Positions 1-7,766 of a DNA stretch of 64,000 nt are shown in pieces. A program made the position numbers and the translations under genes. Where the stretch lies: positions 62,001-126,000 of the forward strand of contig NZ_KQ040798.1 in NCBI RefSeq assembly GCF_000971985.1, read 5' to 3'. Positions within the stretch are counted from its first letter, which is position 1; every line of letters begins with the position of its first letter. This stretch comes from Paenibacillus dauci. Lineage in GTDB: Bacteria > Bacillota > Bacilli > Paenibacillales > Paenibacillaceae. A model generated the notes under the pieces. That model ran no database searches. It saw only the letters and a program-made list of their open reading frames with translations, and was not told the DNA's origin.

Positions 1-818
1 CGTTCCAGTCTTTTCAATGTAGACGATTCATAGATGCCATGCTGAATCGATAGACAGCGGGAGGCATTTACAAGTGGAATATAGATACCATACTTCACAT
101 CAAAATCACCTGCATGTTCTCCAAACCGCTCTGGAACAATCTGACCCAGCACATTGAGCGTAGCTTTGTGCCTGACTGTATTACGCAGTACAGCTGCAGC
201 CAGCGCTGGTGTCTCCCGAATGCCTTCATAAAAGTATTCTTTCCAGCTTACAGCCAGTTGCTTATCACCATACATGTGACGCATATCGGAAGCGATAATC
301 CAGTTACGCACCGGCTCCCAGCTGAGATCTGCCCGCCAGTCATCCATTTGTGTATGCCATTCACTCAGTGTTTTACGCCACATCGATTCCGAACACATGA
401 CCTTACCCCGGCATTTCTCATAGCCTGCTTGTTCCAGAATGTCGGCGAGCCTTTTTCCAAACTCTGTAAAGTATCGCTCTTTGCCTTCATGCTCCTCATC
501 GCTGATAATCAGTCCATTATCCTGATCGCTCCAAAGCGTCTGCTCGCATCTTCCTGCACTGCCAAAAACGATAAAAGAATAAGCAACAGGAGGCGGACCA
601 TAGCCCGCCTCGATTAATTGCTGCTCACATATGATGACTGCCTGCTGCATGACATAATCATGCATCTCATTTACCGTCTTCACCCAACTGCGAATATCCG
701 CTTGCGGTAACGACTGATAAAGCTGACGCTGCACCAGGATACGCTTATTCCTTAACGTTTCTATCGAATCACTGTTCATGAGATCCGGCAGGGGAAGATC
801 GAGAAATGACTCCTTCAT
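1..818 (-). CDS. DUF294-type nucleotidyltransferase (partial, runs off the left edge)
   Basis: Reading the minus strand from an ATG at 818 gives an open frame to the window edge (at least 272 residues). Residues about 86-100 carry G-S-A-G-R followed by D98-x-D100, the signature of GlnD/DUF294-like nucleotidyltransferases. GGGAG lies 9 bases before this ATG; an ATG at 827 is an alternative but touches the Shine-Dalgarno. The gene follows amtB by about 80 bases on the same strand with no terminator between, so co-transcription is likely. In the family such domains transfer nucleotides to, or remove them from, signalling proteins; a role in ammonium signalling is inference from position. The 3' end is outside the window. 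Confidence 0.75.
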   Translation of the reverse strand, partial: MKESFLDLPLPDLMNSDSIETLRNKRILVQRQLYQSLPQADIRSWVKTVNEMHDYVMQQAVIICEQQLIEAGYGPPPVAYSFIVFGSAGRCEQTLWSDQDNGLIISDEEHEGKERYFTEFGKRLADILEQAGYEKCRGKVMCSESMWRKTLSEWHTQMDDWRADLSWEPVRNWIIASDMRHMYGDKQLAVSWKEYFYEGIRETPALAAAVLRNTVRHKATLNVLGQIVPERFGEHAGDFDVKYGIYIPLVNASRCLSIQHGIYESSTLKRLE

Positions 819-898
819 CGGCTTCATCTCCCAGCATCTGTATTCTATGATGTTCTGCTTCTTATTTGTGAAGACTCTATTATATGAAGATAATGGAA

Positions 899-2290
899 TC
901 AGTTACCTGCTTTTCTGCGATCCACTTCACCCAGTGCCTTCATTTGCTCAGGGTATCCATAAGAACCATGTTCGCTGATATCCAGACCCATCATTTCTTC
1001 TTCTTCCGTAACACGAATACCGCCGAGTGCCTTCATAATTCCCAGAATAACGAGCGACAGTACCAGTACAAATGCGAATGTTCCTACCATACCCAGCAGC
1101 TGTACGCCCAATTGGTGGAAACCGCCACCATAGAATAAACCCGGTGCACCAACGCCTGTTTGTTCGACCAGCTCAGGAGTAGCGAACAGACCTGTGGAGA
1201 TCGCTCCCCACATACCGGCAATACCGTGTACAGAGAATGCATAGATCGGATCATCCACACCTGCTTTTTCAAACCACTGCGCCGTGAAGAATGTGACTAC
1301 ACCAGCGACCAGACCAATAACGACCGAAGCCCATACATCTACAAACGCACAGGAACCGGTGATGGCTACAAGTGCTGCCAGTACACCATTGAGCATGCTT
1401 GGAATATCCGCTTTGCCCAGTACGACCCATGAGATGAGCAGTGCAGCTACACCGCCTGCCGCTGCCGCCAGGTTTGTTGTTAATGCTACATAAGTGAAGA
1501 ATCCGCCATTCGGAGACAATGCACTACCTGGATTGAAGCCCATCCAGCCAAACCAGAGAATAAATACACCGACAACCGACAATACCTGATTATGTCCCGG
1601 GATGATGTTAGGTTTGCCTTCTTTGTTGTATTTACCAAGACGAGGTTTGAGGAGAATAGTGGCTGCCAGGCCTGCTGTCGCACCAGTCAAGTGAACGACC
1701 GTTGAGCCGGCATAATCCTGCATGCCCATGGTAGCCAGCCATCCGCCGCCCCATACCCAGTGAGCAATAATAGGATAGATAACAATAGTAAATAAAAATC
1801 CGAAAACGATATATACACTCAGCTTGGCACGTTCAGCAAATCCGCCAAACGCGATCGACAGCGATACTGCCGCAAAAGCCAGGTGGAACAAAAACATCAT
1901 GGAAATGGGAATATCCAGTCCGGACAATGCACCGTAAAGACTCTTCATCTCTTCGCCGTTCAGGAAGAATCCCTGATACCCGAAAAATCCGTTACCGTCT
2001 CCGAAACCAAGTCCAAATCCGAAAGCCCAGAACCCGATCAAAGCAATCCCCAGCGTCAGAATGGTCTTGCCGGCTACGTGTCCGGCGTTTTTCATCCGTA
2101 CCGATCCTGCTTCAAGCAGTGCAAATCCGGCTTGCATAAACATTACCAAAGCAAAAGCGACAAAGACGAAAAATGTGTCCAGATTCATGGATACCTGCTC
2201 TGCTGTAACTTCCTCCGCTGCAAAAGCACTAAACGGAAACGCAAGAAGGGCTGATGCCGCTAACCCCATAACGGCCCATTTTTTTCTCAT
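899..2290 (-). CDS. amtB: ammonium transporter (Amt family)
   Basis: 463 residues. An N-terminal cleavable-looking signal (about residues 1-25, ending A-F-A-A) is followed by about 11 hydrophobic segments. The two conserved pore histidines are visible in V-H-L-T-G-A and F-S-V-H-G-I-A-G. The protein moves ammonium or ammonia across the cell membrane. AAGGGAG stands 8 bases before the ATG. Many bacteria pair amtB with the PII gene glnK; here the downstream neighbour is instead a DUF294 nucleotidyltransferase. Length is close to that of Amt proteins with a signal peptide. Nitrogen control is expected, but no clear GlnR/TnrA box was identified upstream. Confidence 0.96.
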   Translation of the reverse strand: MRKKWAVMGLAASALLAFPFSAFAAEEVTAEQVSMNLDTFFVFVAFALVMFMQAGFALLEAGSVRMKNAGHVAGKTILTLGIALIGFWAFGFGLGFGDGNGFFGYQGFFLNGEEMKSLYGALSGLDIPISMMFLFHLAFAAVSLSIAFGGFAERAKLSVYIVFGFLFTIVIYPIIAHWVWGGGWLATMGMQDYAGSTVVHLTGATAGLAATILLKPRLGKYNKEGKPNIIPGHNQVLSVVGVFILWFGWMGFNPGSALSPNGGFFTYVALTTNLAAAAGGVAALLISWVVLGKADIPSMLNGVLAALVAITGSCAFVDVWASVVIGLVAGVVTFFTAQWFEKAGVDDPIYAFSVHGIAGMWGAISTGLFATPELVEQTGVGAPGLFYGGGFHQLGVQLLGMVGTFAFVLVLSLVILGIMKALGGIRVTEEEEMMGLDISEHGSYGYPEQMKALGEVDRRKAGN

Positions 2291-2741
2291 TTAACCCACT
2301 CCCTTATGTAATGTTACTTCACATATCGTGAAATCCTTAATGTCATTATAATCAGATTGAAACATCGATGACAAGAGTTAATTTTCAAAATCATGAAAAT
2401 ACTTTTGTAAATCTTCCATCATTATTTATACTTTTGGTAAATAACTTCTATAATAATATCCATCCAATACCATAATAACCTCATTAAAGAAATTAAAGAC
2501 TTTAATTTTCACCTTTTATTTAGTTAGGTTTCAGCTGCTTTTAAGCCATTTCTGTTATCTTATATATAAGTTATTGAATATACATTTATATCATTAGTTT
2601 TATATGTCGTTTGAGACGAGTAAATTGCTGTTTCCTGCTTGTATTTACAGGGTATGTTTCACTAAGTATTACGTTTGACTGTATGGTTTGATTTCCTGTA
2701 ATATAGGCATTAGGATTCAGCAGTGTTGAATCCTCGTTTAC
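2291..2741. other. AT-rich divergent intergenic region amtB / merR
   Basis: About 450 bases without a credible gene. Near the amtB side lies a small inverted repeat TTCAC-N5-GTGAA (2318-2332), which could be an operator. A sigma-A-like promoter for the MerR gene lies at 2675-2704. The rest is AT-rich and shows no structured RNA that I recognise. Confidence 0.5.
2675..2704 (+). promoter_or_regulatory. sigma-A-like promoter of the MerR gene
   Basis: TTGACT (2675-2680), an 18-base spacer and TAATAT (2699-2704) lie about 70 bases before the MerR start codon. The long spacer is noteworthy because MerR proteins often act on promoters with 18-20 base spacers; autoregulation is inference. Confidence 0.5.
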
Positions 2742-2774
2742 ATGACCACAAACGGGGGTGGATACGTTGGGAAT

Positions 2775-3209
2775 ATGAAATTGTACCGCATTGGAGAACT
2801 GGCGAAAATCGCTGGTCTAAGTGAACGAACCGTAGATTATTATACAAAGCTCGGCTTGATCGAACCGGAAAGCCGTTCCTTAAAAAACTATAGACTCTAT
2901 GGTTTTGAAACCTTATCACGATTAGAACGTATTACAAAGTTAAAGAAGGACAAGTACACCCTTGAGGAAATCAGGGAAAAACTAAACGCTTGGGACCGGG
3001 TAACAGATGAAGAACAGGTGACCCAGCGCCTAACAGAGCTTGAGCTGCATATGTTGCAGCTGCAGCGTGAGGTGCGTGAACTGGAGCCATTACTTCAACA
3101 AATGAAGCCCAATCAGGCCAAACGTGCTTTCGTTAATTTGATTCCTCAGAGTGCTGCTTGCATCGAAGCGCTGAAGTTCCTGCTTGGACAGGGCTCAGGC
3201 TTGATGTAA
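2775..3209 (+). CDS. MerR family transcriptional regulator
   Basis: 144 residues from ATG 2775. The N-terminus Y-R-I-G-E-L-A-K and the following A-G-L-S-E-R-T-V-D-Y-Y are the winged helix-turn-helix of MerR proteins; a coiled-coil stretch (about residues 60-115) gives the dimer. No cysteine pattern for metal binding is seen in the C-terminal part, so the inducer is unknown. An in-frame ATG at 2742 would add 11 residues not expected in the family; 2775 is preferred because the family begins right at the HTH, with a G-rich stretch about 12 bases upstream. A membrane zinc peptidase follows after 31 bases and probably shares the transcript. Confidence 0.88.
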   Translation: MKLYRIGELAKIAGLSERTVDYYTKLGLIEPESRSLKNYRLYGFETLSRLERITKLKKDKYTLEEIREKLNAWDRVTDEEQVTQRLTELELHMLQLQREVRELEPLLQQMKPNQAKRAFVNLIPQSAACIEALKFLLGQGSGLM

Positions 3210-3240
3210 TCCGTTCTACATTAATATGGAGGAATGAGAT

Positions 3241-3918
3241 ATGTCTGTATTATTTTTGGTATTAACATTGGCCGCCTTCGGCTTGACCATCTGGGCTCAA
3301 TTTAGAGTCAAGGGAACATTTAATAAATATGCTGAAGTTCCCAGCATGCGCGGAATGACCGGTTATGATGCTGCTCGTCATATGCTGGACAGCAATGGTC
3401 TCTATGACGTTCCGATTGAACCTGTACAGGGAGCACTTACAGACCACTATGATCCGGTTCATCGTGTTGTACGTCTGTCCGAGCCGGTCTATTACGGTAA
3501 CAGCATCTCTTCGATAGCTGTTGCCTGTCACGAGATCGGCCATGCGATTCAGCACAAGGAGCATTATCCGATGCTGGCGCTGCGTCACCGGATGTTCCCT
3601 GTGGTTAACTTTGCTTCAGGTATTGCACCGCTGATGCTGATGGCTGGTCTGATCTTCAGTTCGATGAATCTGTTTGGACTGGGTATTATCTTCTTCTCCG
3701 CTGCTGTAGCGTTCCAACTCGTGACACTGCCAGTTGAGTTTAACGCCAGCAACCGGGCTCGCGATATTATGGTAAGCGAAGGTTACGTTAACCATGAGGA
3801 AGAACGCAGTGTGGGTAAAGTATTGAATGCTGCTGCACTGACTTATGTTGCTGCTGCATTGCTATCCGTATTGGAGCTTGCACGTTTTCTGTTCCTGTTC
3901 TTCGGCAATCGCGATTAA
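3241..3918 (+). CDS. membrane zinc metallopeptidase, YugP-like
   Basis: 225 residues. It starts with a hydrophobic segment (residues 1-19), then a soluble part with the zinc-binding H-E-I-G-H motif (about residue 97-101), and two or three further membrane segments. This arrangement matches the putative neutral zinc metallopeptidase family typified by B. subtilis YugP. The natural substrate is not known to me. GGAGG lies 6-7 bases before the ATG. It follows a MerR gene in the same direction and ends before a strong terminator at 4016-4053. Confidence 0.9.
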   Translation: MSVLFLVLTLAAFGLTIWAQFRVKGTFNKYAEVPSMRGMTGYDAARHMLDSNGLYDVPIEPVQGALTDHYDPVHRVVRLSEPVYYGNSISSIAVACHEIGHAIQHKEHYPMLALRHRMFPVVNFASGIAPLMLMAGLIFSSMNLFGLGIIFFSAAVAFQLVTLPVEFNASNRARDIMVSEGYVNHEEERSVGKVLNAAALTYVAAALLSVLELARFLFLFFGNRD

Positions 3919-4015
3919 TTCAACCTACAGACATTCTGTAATACTTGTATCTTGCTAAATAGAAGATCTTTAAGGTTTATCGCAATCCGATTAATAATTT
4001 ACAGTCAAGAATACC

Positions 4016-4053
4016 AAAAGCCTTCCTACTTTTAATGTAGGAAGGCTTTTTTG
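4016..4053. terminator. bidirectional intrinsic terminator
   Basis: AAAGCCTTCCTAC pairs with GTAGGAAGGCTTT around a 7-base loop; T-rich runs lie on both strands. It separates the YugP-like gene from the convergent rhomboid gene. Confidence 0.9.
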
Positions 4054-4113
4054 TGTTCACTTTTGAGGTGATGATGTTGAATAGATGCCGCTTGTTTATT
4101 CTTAATTATTCTT

Positions 4114-4794
4114 TTATAGATTCTGATCCTTGTTGTGAAGCTCTTCCTGAATTGACGGACGGGCAAAAATCCGATCCCACCTTTTGCGCAGTCCACTGAG
4201 TCTGAGCAGTAGACCATAGACGAAGAATCCGGTAATGAGTCCGCCTACATGTGCCCAGATTCCGATGCCTGGTACTATAAATGTATAGATCAGTCCCAAC
4301 CCAAGAATAGTATAGATGGTTTGTCGAGAAGCGCGATCAATCATATTACGCTGGAATAGAGCAATATACAGGAATGCTCCATAAATTCCATAGATGGCTC
4401 CGGATGCTCCTGCTGCCAGGTGACCTTCCATCGACTGACGGTACAGCTCCAGGCTAATTACATTACCGATAATTCCACTAAGAAAGTATAGTATTCCATA
4501 ACGCCATGTACCGAGCAGGCGTTCCAGAGGAGGCGCGAATACAATCAATCCAAAGCTGTTAAACAGCAGATGATCAAAACCAATATGCACAAACATGGCT
4601 GTGATCGTTCTCCACCACTGATCATAGCCTGGAATATTGGTTAATGCACCGTATTCTACAAGAGTCGCTGTAGTACGTGAGCCACCATTGATCGTCATCA
4701 GAATAAAGACAACCACATTGGCAAGCAACAGTAGCGTTGTTAACGGATAGAACCGTAAAAAGCTTTTCCAGTTTTCATAACGTACAAATAACAT
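4114..4794 (-). CDS. rhomboid family intramembrane serine protease
   Basis: 226 residues with about six hydrophobic segments. The catalytic serine is in G-A-S-G-A-I-Y-G (about residue 134) and the catalytic histidine in H-V-G-G-L-I-T-G (about residue 186). These are the hallmarks of active rhomboids, which cut membrane proteins within or near the lipid bilayer. AAAGGAG lies 6 bases before the ATG. It stands alone, transcribed toward the YugP-like gene and divergently from tpx. The substrate cannot be told from the sequence. Confidence 0.93.
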   Translation of the reverse strand: MLFVRYENWKSFLRFYPLTTLLLLANVVVFILMTINGGSRTTATLVEYGALTNIPGYDQWWRTITAMFVHIGFDHLLFNSFGLIVFAPPLERLLGTWRYGILYFLSGIIGNVISLELYRQSMEGHLAAGASGAIYGIYGAFLYIALFQRNMIDRASRQTIYTILGLGLIYTFIVPGIGIWAHVGGLITGFFVYGLLLRLSGLRKRWDRIFARPSIQEELHNKDQNL

Positions 4795-4931
4795 AATTTC
4801 TCCTTTATGCCGATAGGCAGGCTATTATTTTGATTTATACTATATACTCAATTATAATAAATTCTGACTATGATTGCGAAAATAGACGGCATATTTACGC
4901 CGATCTACATTTTATTAGGAGGTCTATAACA

Positions 4932-5453
4932 ATGACTCAGGAACGTACAGGTATTGCTACCTTTAAAGGCAGCCCGATTACACTGGTGGGACCCGAACTG
5001 AAAGTTGGCGATTCCGCTCCTTCCTTTACCCTCAGCAAAAGCTTGCTGGAACAGGCAAGTCTATCGGACTTTGCCGGCAAAATCAAATTGATCAGCGTAG
5101 TCCCTTCCCTGGACACAGGTGTATGTGATGCGCAGACTCGTCGCTTTAATGAGGCTGCTTCCGAACTGGGCGAAGAGGTCGTCGTGCTTACCGTGAGTGC
5201 CGATCTGCCTTTTGCACAAGCACGCTGGTGCGGTACTGCCGGTGTAGACCGCGTTGTTACACTGTCCGACTATCGTGATAACTCGTTTGGCAAAGCTTAT
5301 GGCGTACTGATCAAAGAGTTTGTGATTGATATGCGGGCGATTTTTGTCCTGGATCAGAATGATATTATTCAATACGTAGAATATCTGCCTGAAATGAGCC
5401 ATCATCCGGATTATGATCAGGCTATCGATGCTGTCAAAAAACTGCTGGGTTAA
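4932..5453 (+). CDS. tpx: thiol peroxidase Tpx
   Basis: 173 residues. The peroxidatic cysteine lies in T-G-V-C-D-A-Q-T-R (about residue 60) and the resolving cysteine in A-R-W-C-G (about residue 94), the layout of atypical two-cysteine Tpx peroxidases, which reduce peroxides with thioredoxin. The open frame extends upstream to 4830, but AGGAGGTC directly before ATG 4932 and the family N-terminus fix the start there. Single gene, divergent from the rhomboid gene, followed by a hairpin at 5503. Confidence 0.97.
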   Translation: MTQERTGIATFKGSPITLVGPELKVGDSAPSFTLSKSLLEQASLSDFAGKIKLISVVPSLDTGVCDAQTRRFNEAASELGEEVVVLTVSADLPFAQARWCGTAGVDRVVTLSDYRDNSFGKAYGVLIKEFVIDMRAIFVLDQNDIIQYVEYLPEMSHHPDYDQAIDAVKKLLG

Positions 5454-5502
5454 TGTAAATACGTCGAAGTCCTTTAATGGCATTGAATAGAATGATAATC
5501 AC

Positions 5503-5535
5503 AAAGAGCAGCCTCTCTTAGAGAAGCTGCTCTTT
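5503..5535. terminator. hairpin after tpx
   Basis: AAAGAGCAGC-C-TCTC and GAGA-A-GCTGCTCTTT pair around TTA. The T-run is short on both strands, so termination strength is uncertain. From here to 5794 (about 260 bases) I see no gene. Confidence 0.6.
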
Positions 5536-5794
5536 GCTGTGCAGGTATCCATAAATGATAGACGGCAATCCTGTAAAAGAGATCCGCCCGGCATCATCTG
5601 TTCGCTTGATACAATCTACTGATGCAATGAATATATAAATGCCTATCCATTATTATATCAACCTCTTACACCGGGTTAACCACCTTTTATACATGACTCC
5701 ATCCTACTATAAATACGCAGTGTACCATCAAAGATTATGTATCCGCATTCAAGCTGCTTTGATACATGTACCTATCAAGACCGTCTATGTGTAA

Positions 5795-6187
5795 TTATTC
5801 CACTACCCGATACTGGGACAGCTTTTTCTCCAATGAATTAAACAAAGTTATGATATTTCGGTAGTTGGCACCCAGATCCCCGAGTGATCCGCGTGATGCC
5901 GAGTGAATATCAATCGCAGTACGTACCGGACTTATCGAAATGATAGAAACGGTAATATCCATCACCCGTCCCAGACCAGAACGACGTTCCAAGGTTATCT
6001 CCCCTACACTGGATACTTCATGCAGCACTTTGTAACCGGGGATTTTTTTGAGTGTTGAAGAGACTTCTTCCCATGCACGTTCGCGGGATAAATTATAATA
6101 TCTTGTTTTCATTTCAGGATCTTTGGCACGGTCACCGGTGCCTTCCTGACTGCGTATAATGCCCACTAACGTTCTCTTTAATGACAA
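5795..6187 (-). CDS. DUF1499 family protein
   Basis: 130 residues, soluble, no signal peptide. The stretch S-A-S-R-G-S-L-G-D-L-G-A-N near residue 103 is the most conserved part of the DUF1499 family. The biochemical role of the family is not established. It is a single gene with a good Shine-Dalgarno (GGAGGAAAAG) about 6 bases before its ATG. Immediately upstream, on the same strand, lie the terminator and the candidate 6S RNA. Confidence 0.8.
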   Translation of the reverse strand: MSLKRTLVGIIRSQEGTGDRAKDPEMKTRYYNLSRERAWEEVSSTLKKIPGYKVLHEVSSVGEITLERRSGLGRVMDITVSIISISPVRTAIDIHSASRGSLGDLGANYRNIITLFNSLEKKLSQYRVVE

Positions 6188-6279
6188 GACTTTTCCTCCT
6201 TTGCATATACAGGCCTATCTTTATCTAAGTGTATCATTAGTACGGAAATAATAAAACTAATATTATGTAAGCGCAAACG

Positions 6280-6328
6280 AAAAACGCTCTGATTAATAGA
6301 TTCGAATGAATCCTTATTCAGAGCGTTT
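6280..6328 (-). terminator. terminator downstream of the candidate 6S RNA
   Basis: AAACGCTCTGA pairs with TCAGAGCGTTT, with an inner GATTC/GAATC pairing. The minus strand then runs into TTTTT, so it acts on minus-strand transcripts. Confidence 0.75.
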
Positions 6329-6374
6329 CTCTGTAAAAATCTGTCGACATCACGTCGGCACCTGCCTCTTGCTA

Positions 6375-6571
6375 AAATAAAGATAAGTCCCGCATATGCC
6401 GTCCGATAACATTGTCTTCGAACCTGCTAAGCAGGTGGGTGATCGCACAATTGTATTTGAAGTCCCCACATCCAATGGATAGGGCCGGTCAGCAACAATT
6501 AGATTTGAATCTCCCGAGACATCATCATTGGTTCAAAACAACGAGAAATCGAGGCGTGCATTGCAGGATGT
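6375..6571 (-). ncRNA. ssrS: candidate 6S RNA (SsrS)
   Basis: A stretch of about 195 bases without coding potential, with its own promoter (6578-6606) and a terminator further on. Its 5' end (CCTGCA-A-TGC) pairs with its 3' end (GCA-TA-TGCGGG), giving a closed rod. The 3' part contains a small hairpin ACCTGC-TTA-GCAGGT followed by a CGGACGGCAT segment, resembling the hairpin beside the central bubble and the GGCGGCAT end of E. coli 6S RNA. Length fits 6S RNA (about 180-200). 6S RNA binds sigma-70-type RNA polymerase. The identity rests on remembered consensus and needs a covariance search. Confidence 0.55.
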
Positions 6572-6577
6572 AAATTT

Positions 6578-6606
6578 ATTATAAACTTCGTGCCGACGTT
6601 TGTAAA
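6578..6606 (-). promoter_or_regulatory. sigma-A promoter of the candidate 6S RNA
   Basis: On the minus strand TTTACA (6606-6601), 17 bases, then TATAAT (6583-6578). This near-consensus promoter lies directly after the stop codon of the YesL-like gene and points into the non-coding stretch, predicting a start near 6571. Confidence 0.75.
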
Positions 6607-6614
6607 GTCGATTT

Positions 6615-7514
6615 CTATATTCTTCCTTTTTTCGTTTGATCCTCTGTTACTTCTGCTTCATCAACCAGTTTCTTCTTCACATCTTCGTCCATGGAAGACT
6701 GGGAGACTTCATCAATATTCAGACGTTCTGCCTGTACGGATGGAGCTTCATTTCCAATTGCCAGCTGCTCATCAGCCTGCAATTCTTTCTCTTTTTCGGC
6801 AGCAGCCTGCTTTTCGGATTGCTCCTGCATTTTCAGGAATACACCATAGAAGTTAAAGAAAGCGAACCAGGCTATAGCCGAGGCCAGGAAGAAAATATAC
6901 AGTACCGGGTACTTGGTTCCGATGAATAAAAGTGCTACGGTACCGATCAATGTAGAAAATAATCGGAATGGACGAACAATCGACAGCAGTACAGCATTTT
7001 TGATAATATCTTTGAGGCTCATATGGTAATGAGCAATCATGGAGAAGAAGTTAAACAGTGATACAAATAATACCAGCAGGAAAATCAGCATAATGATCCC
7101 CAATAGCTGCAGCTTCGGGAATTGGTTCATATATACGGTATAATCTACATACATCACTACAAACAGCAATGTATAAAGAATCCCGCCAATCATACTTTGC
7201 TTATAATTATCCTTGTATCCTCTAAAGAATGTCTTAAATACGGATACATCTCCTTCACCCATCACCCATTTGCGTACAACAGTGAACAAGGCCGCTGTAG
7301 CCGGAAACAATGTAAACGGTGTCACTATTCCCAACAGCCAATTGGTCTGAAGGATATCATTTTGACTGGCACCCATTTGCATAAATTGAAATCTAAAAAA
7401 TAAAAAGAACAAAAACGGTGAAGAACAAATTACCCATAACAGGTTGCTTCCCGCCAGACGCATAACCCACTCTGACAACCTGTAAAGACCACCCATTACC
7501 CCTCTAAATTCCAC
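6615..7514 (-). CDS. YesL-like DUF624 membrane protein
   Basis: 299 residues. Five or six hydrophobic segments occupy about residues 15-225, and the last 70 residues are a charged, glutamate- and lysine-rich tail, probably cytosolic. The N-terminus (L-Y-R-L-S-E-W-V-M-R-L-A) and the arrangement recall the DUF624/YesL family, often encoded near sugar transport genes in Bacillales; here no such genes are adjacent. Molecular function is unknown. Its stop lies just before the -35 box of the candidate 6S RNA. Confidence 0.75.
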   Translation of the reverse strand: MEFRGVMGGLYRLSEWVMRLAGSNLLWVICSSPFLFFLFFRFQFMQMGASQNDILQTNWLLGIVTPFTLFPATAALFTVVRKWVMGEGDVSVFKTFFRGYKDNYKQSMIGGILYTLLFVVMYVDYTVYMNQFPKLQLLGIIMLIFLLVLFVSLFNFFSMIAHYHMSLKDIIKNAVLLSIVRPFRLFSTLIGTVALLFIGTKYPVLYIFFLASAIAWFAFFNFYGVFLKMQEQSEKQAAAEKEKELQADEQLAIGNEAPSVQAERLNIDEVSQSSMDEDVKKKLVDEAEVTEDQTKKGRI

Positions 7515-7700
7515 GTCATCTTCCCCCTCTTATGCGTACCGGCATGATAAAAGCCGCTATCTCTGGTCGTAACTATATTAAATATAACCCAAGACTCCAT
7601 GAGAATACCAGTATAGATATCACTCAATCTTGCTTTGCTTCTTCTCTGACCTGCATACGCTGCTATTCTATGTATGACTTTTATATCCTTATCATATATA

Positions 7701-7736
7701 AAAAAGAGCCAGCTGTAAAAGCCGGCTCTCTTTTTG
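7701..7736. terminator. terminator of cshA
   Basis: GAGCC-A-GC pairs with GC-C-GGCTC around a 7-base loop; A-run on the left and T-run on the right allow action on both strands. It lies just past the cshA stop codon. Confidence 0.85.
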
Positions 7737-7766
7737 TATCTATTATTCTAATAAATCAATAATTAA

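Noticed and set aside
2318-2332. GlnR/TnrA box upstream of amtB
   Set aside because: The repeat TTCAC-N5-GTGAA does not match the TGTNA-N7-TNACA pattern; kept only as a generic inverted repeat.
6375-6606. CGTCGGCAC / GTGCCGACG inverted repeat as closing stem of the RNA
   Set aside because: One arm lies between the -35 and -10 boxes of the promoter, so it would not be part of the transcript; the inner CCTGCA/TGCGGG pairing is used instead.
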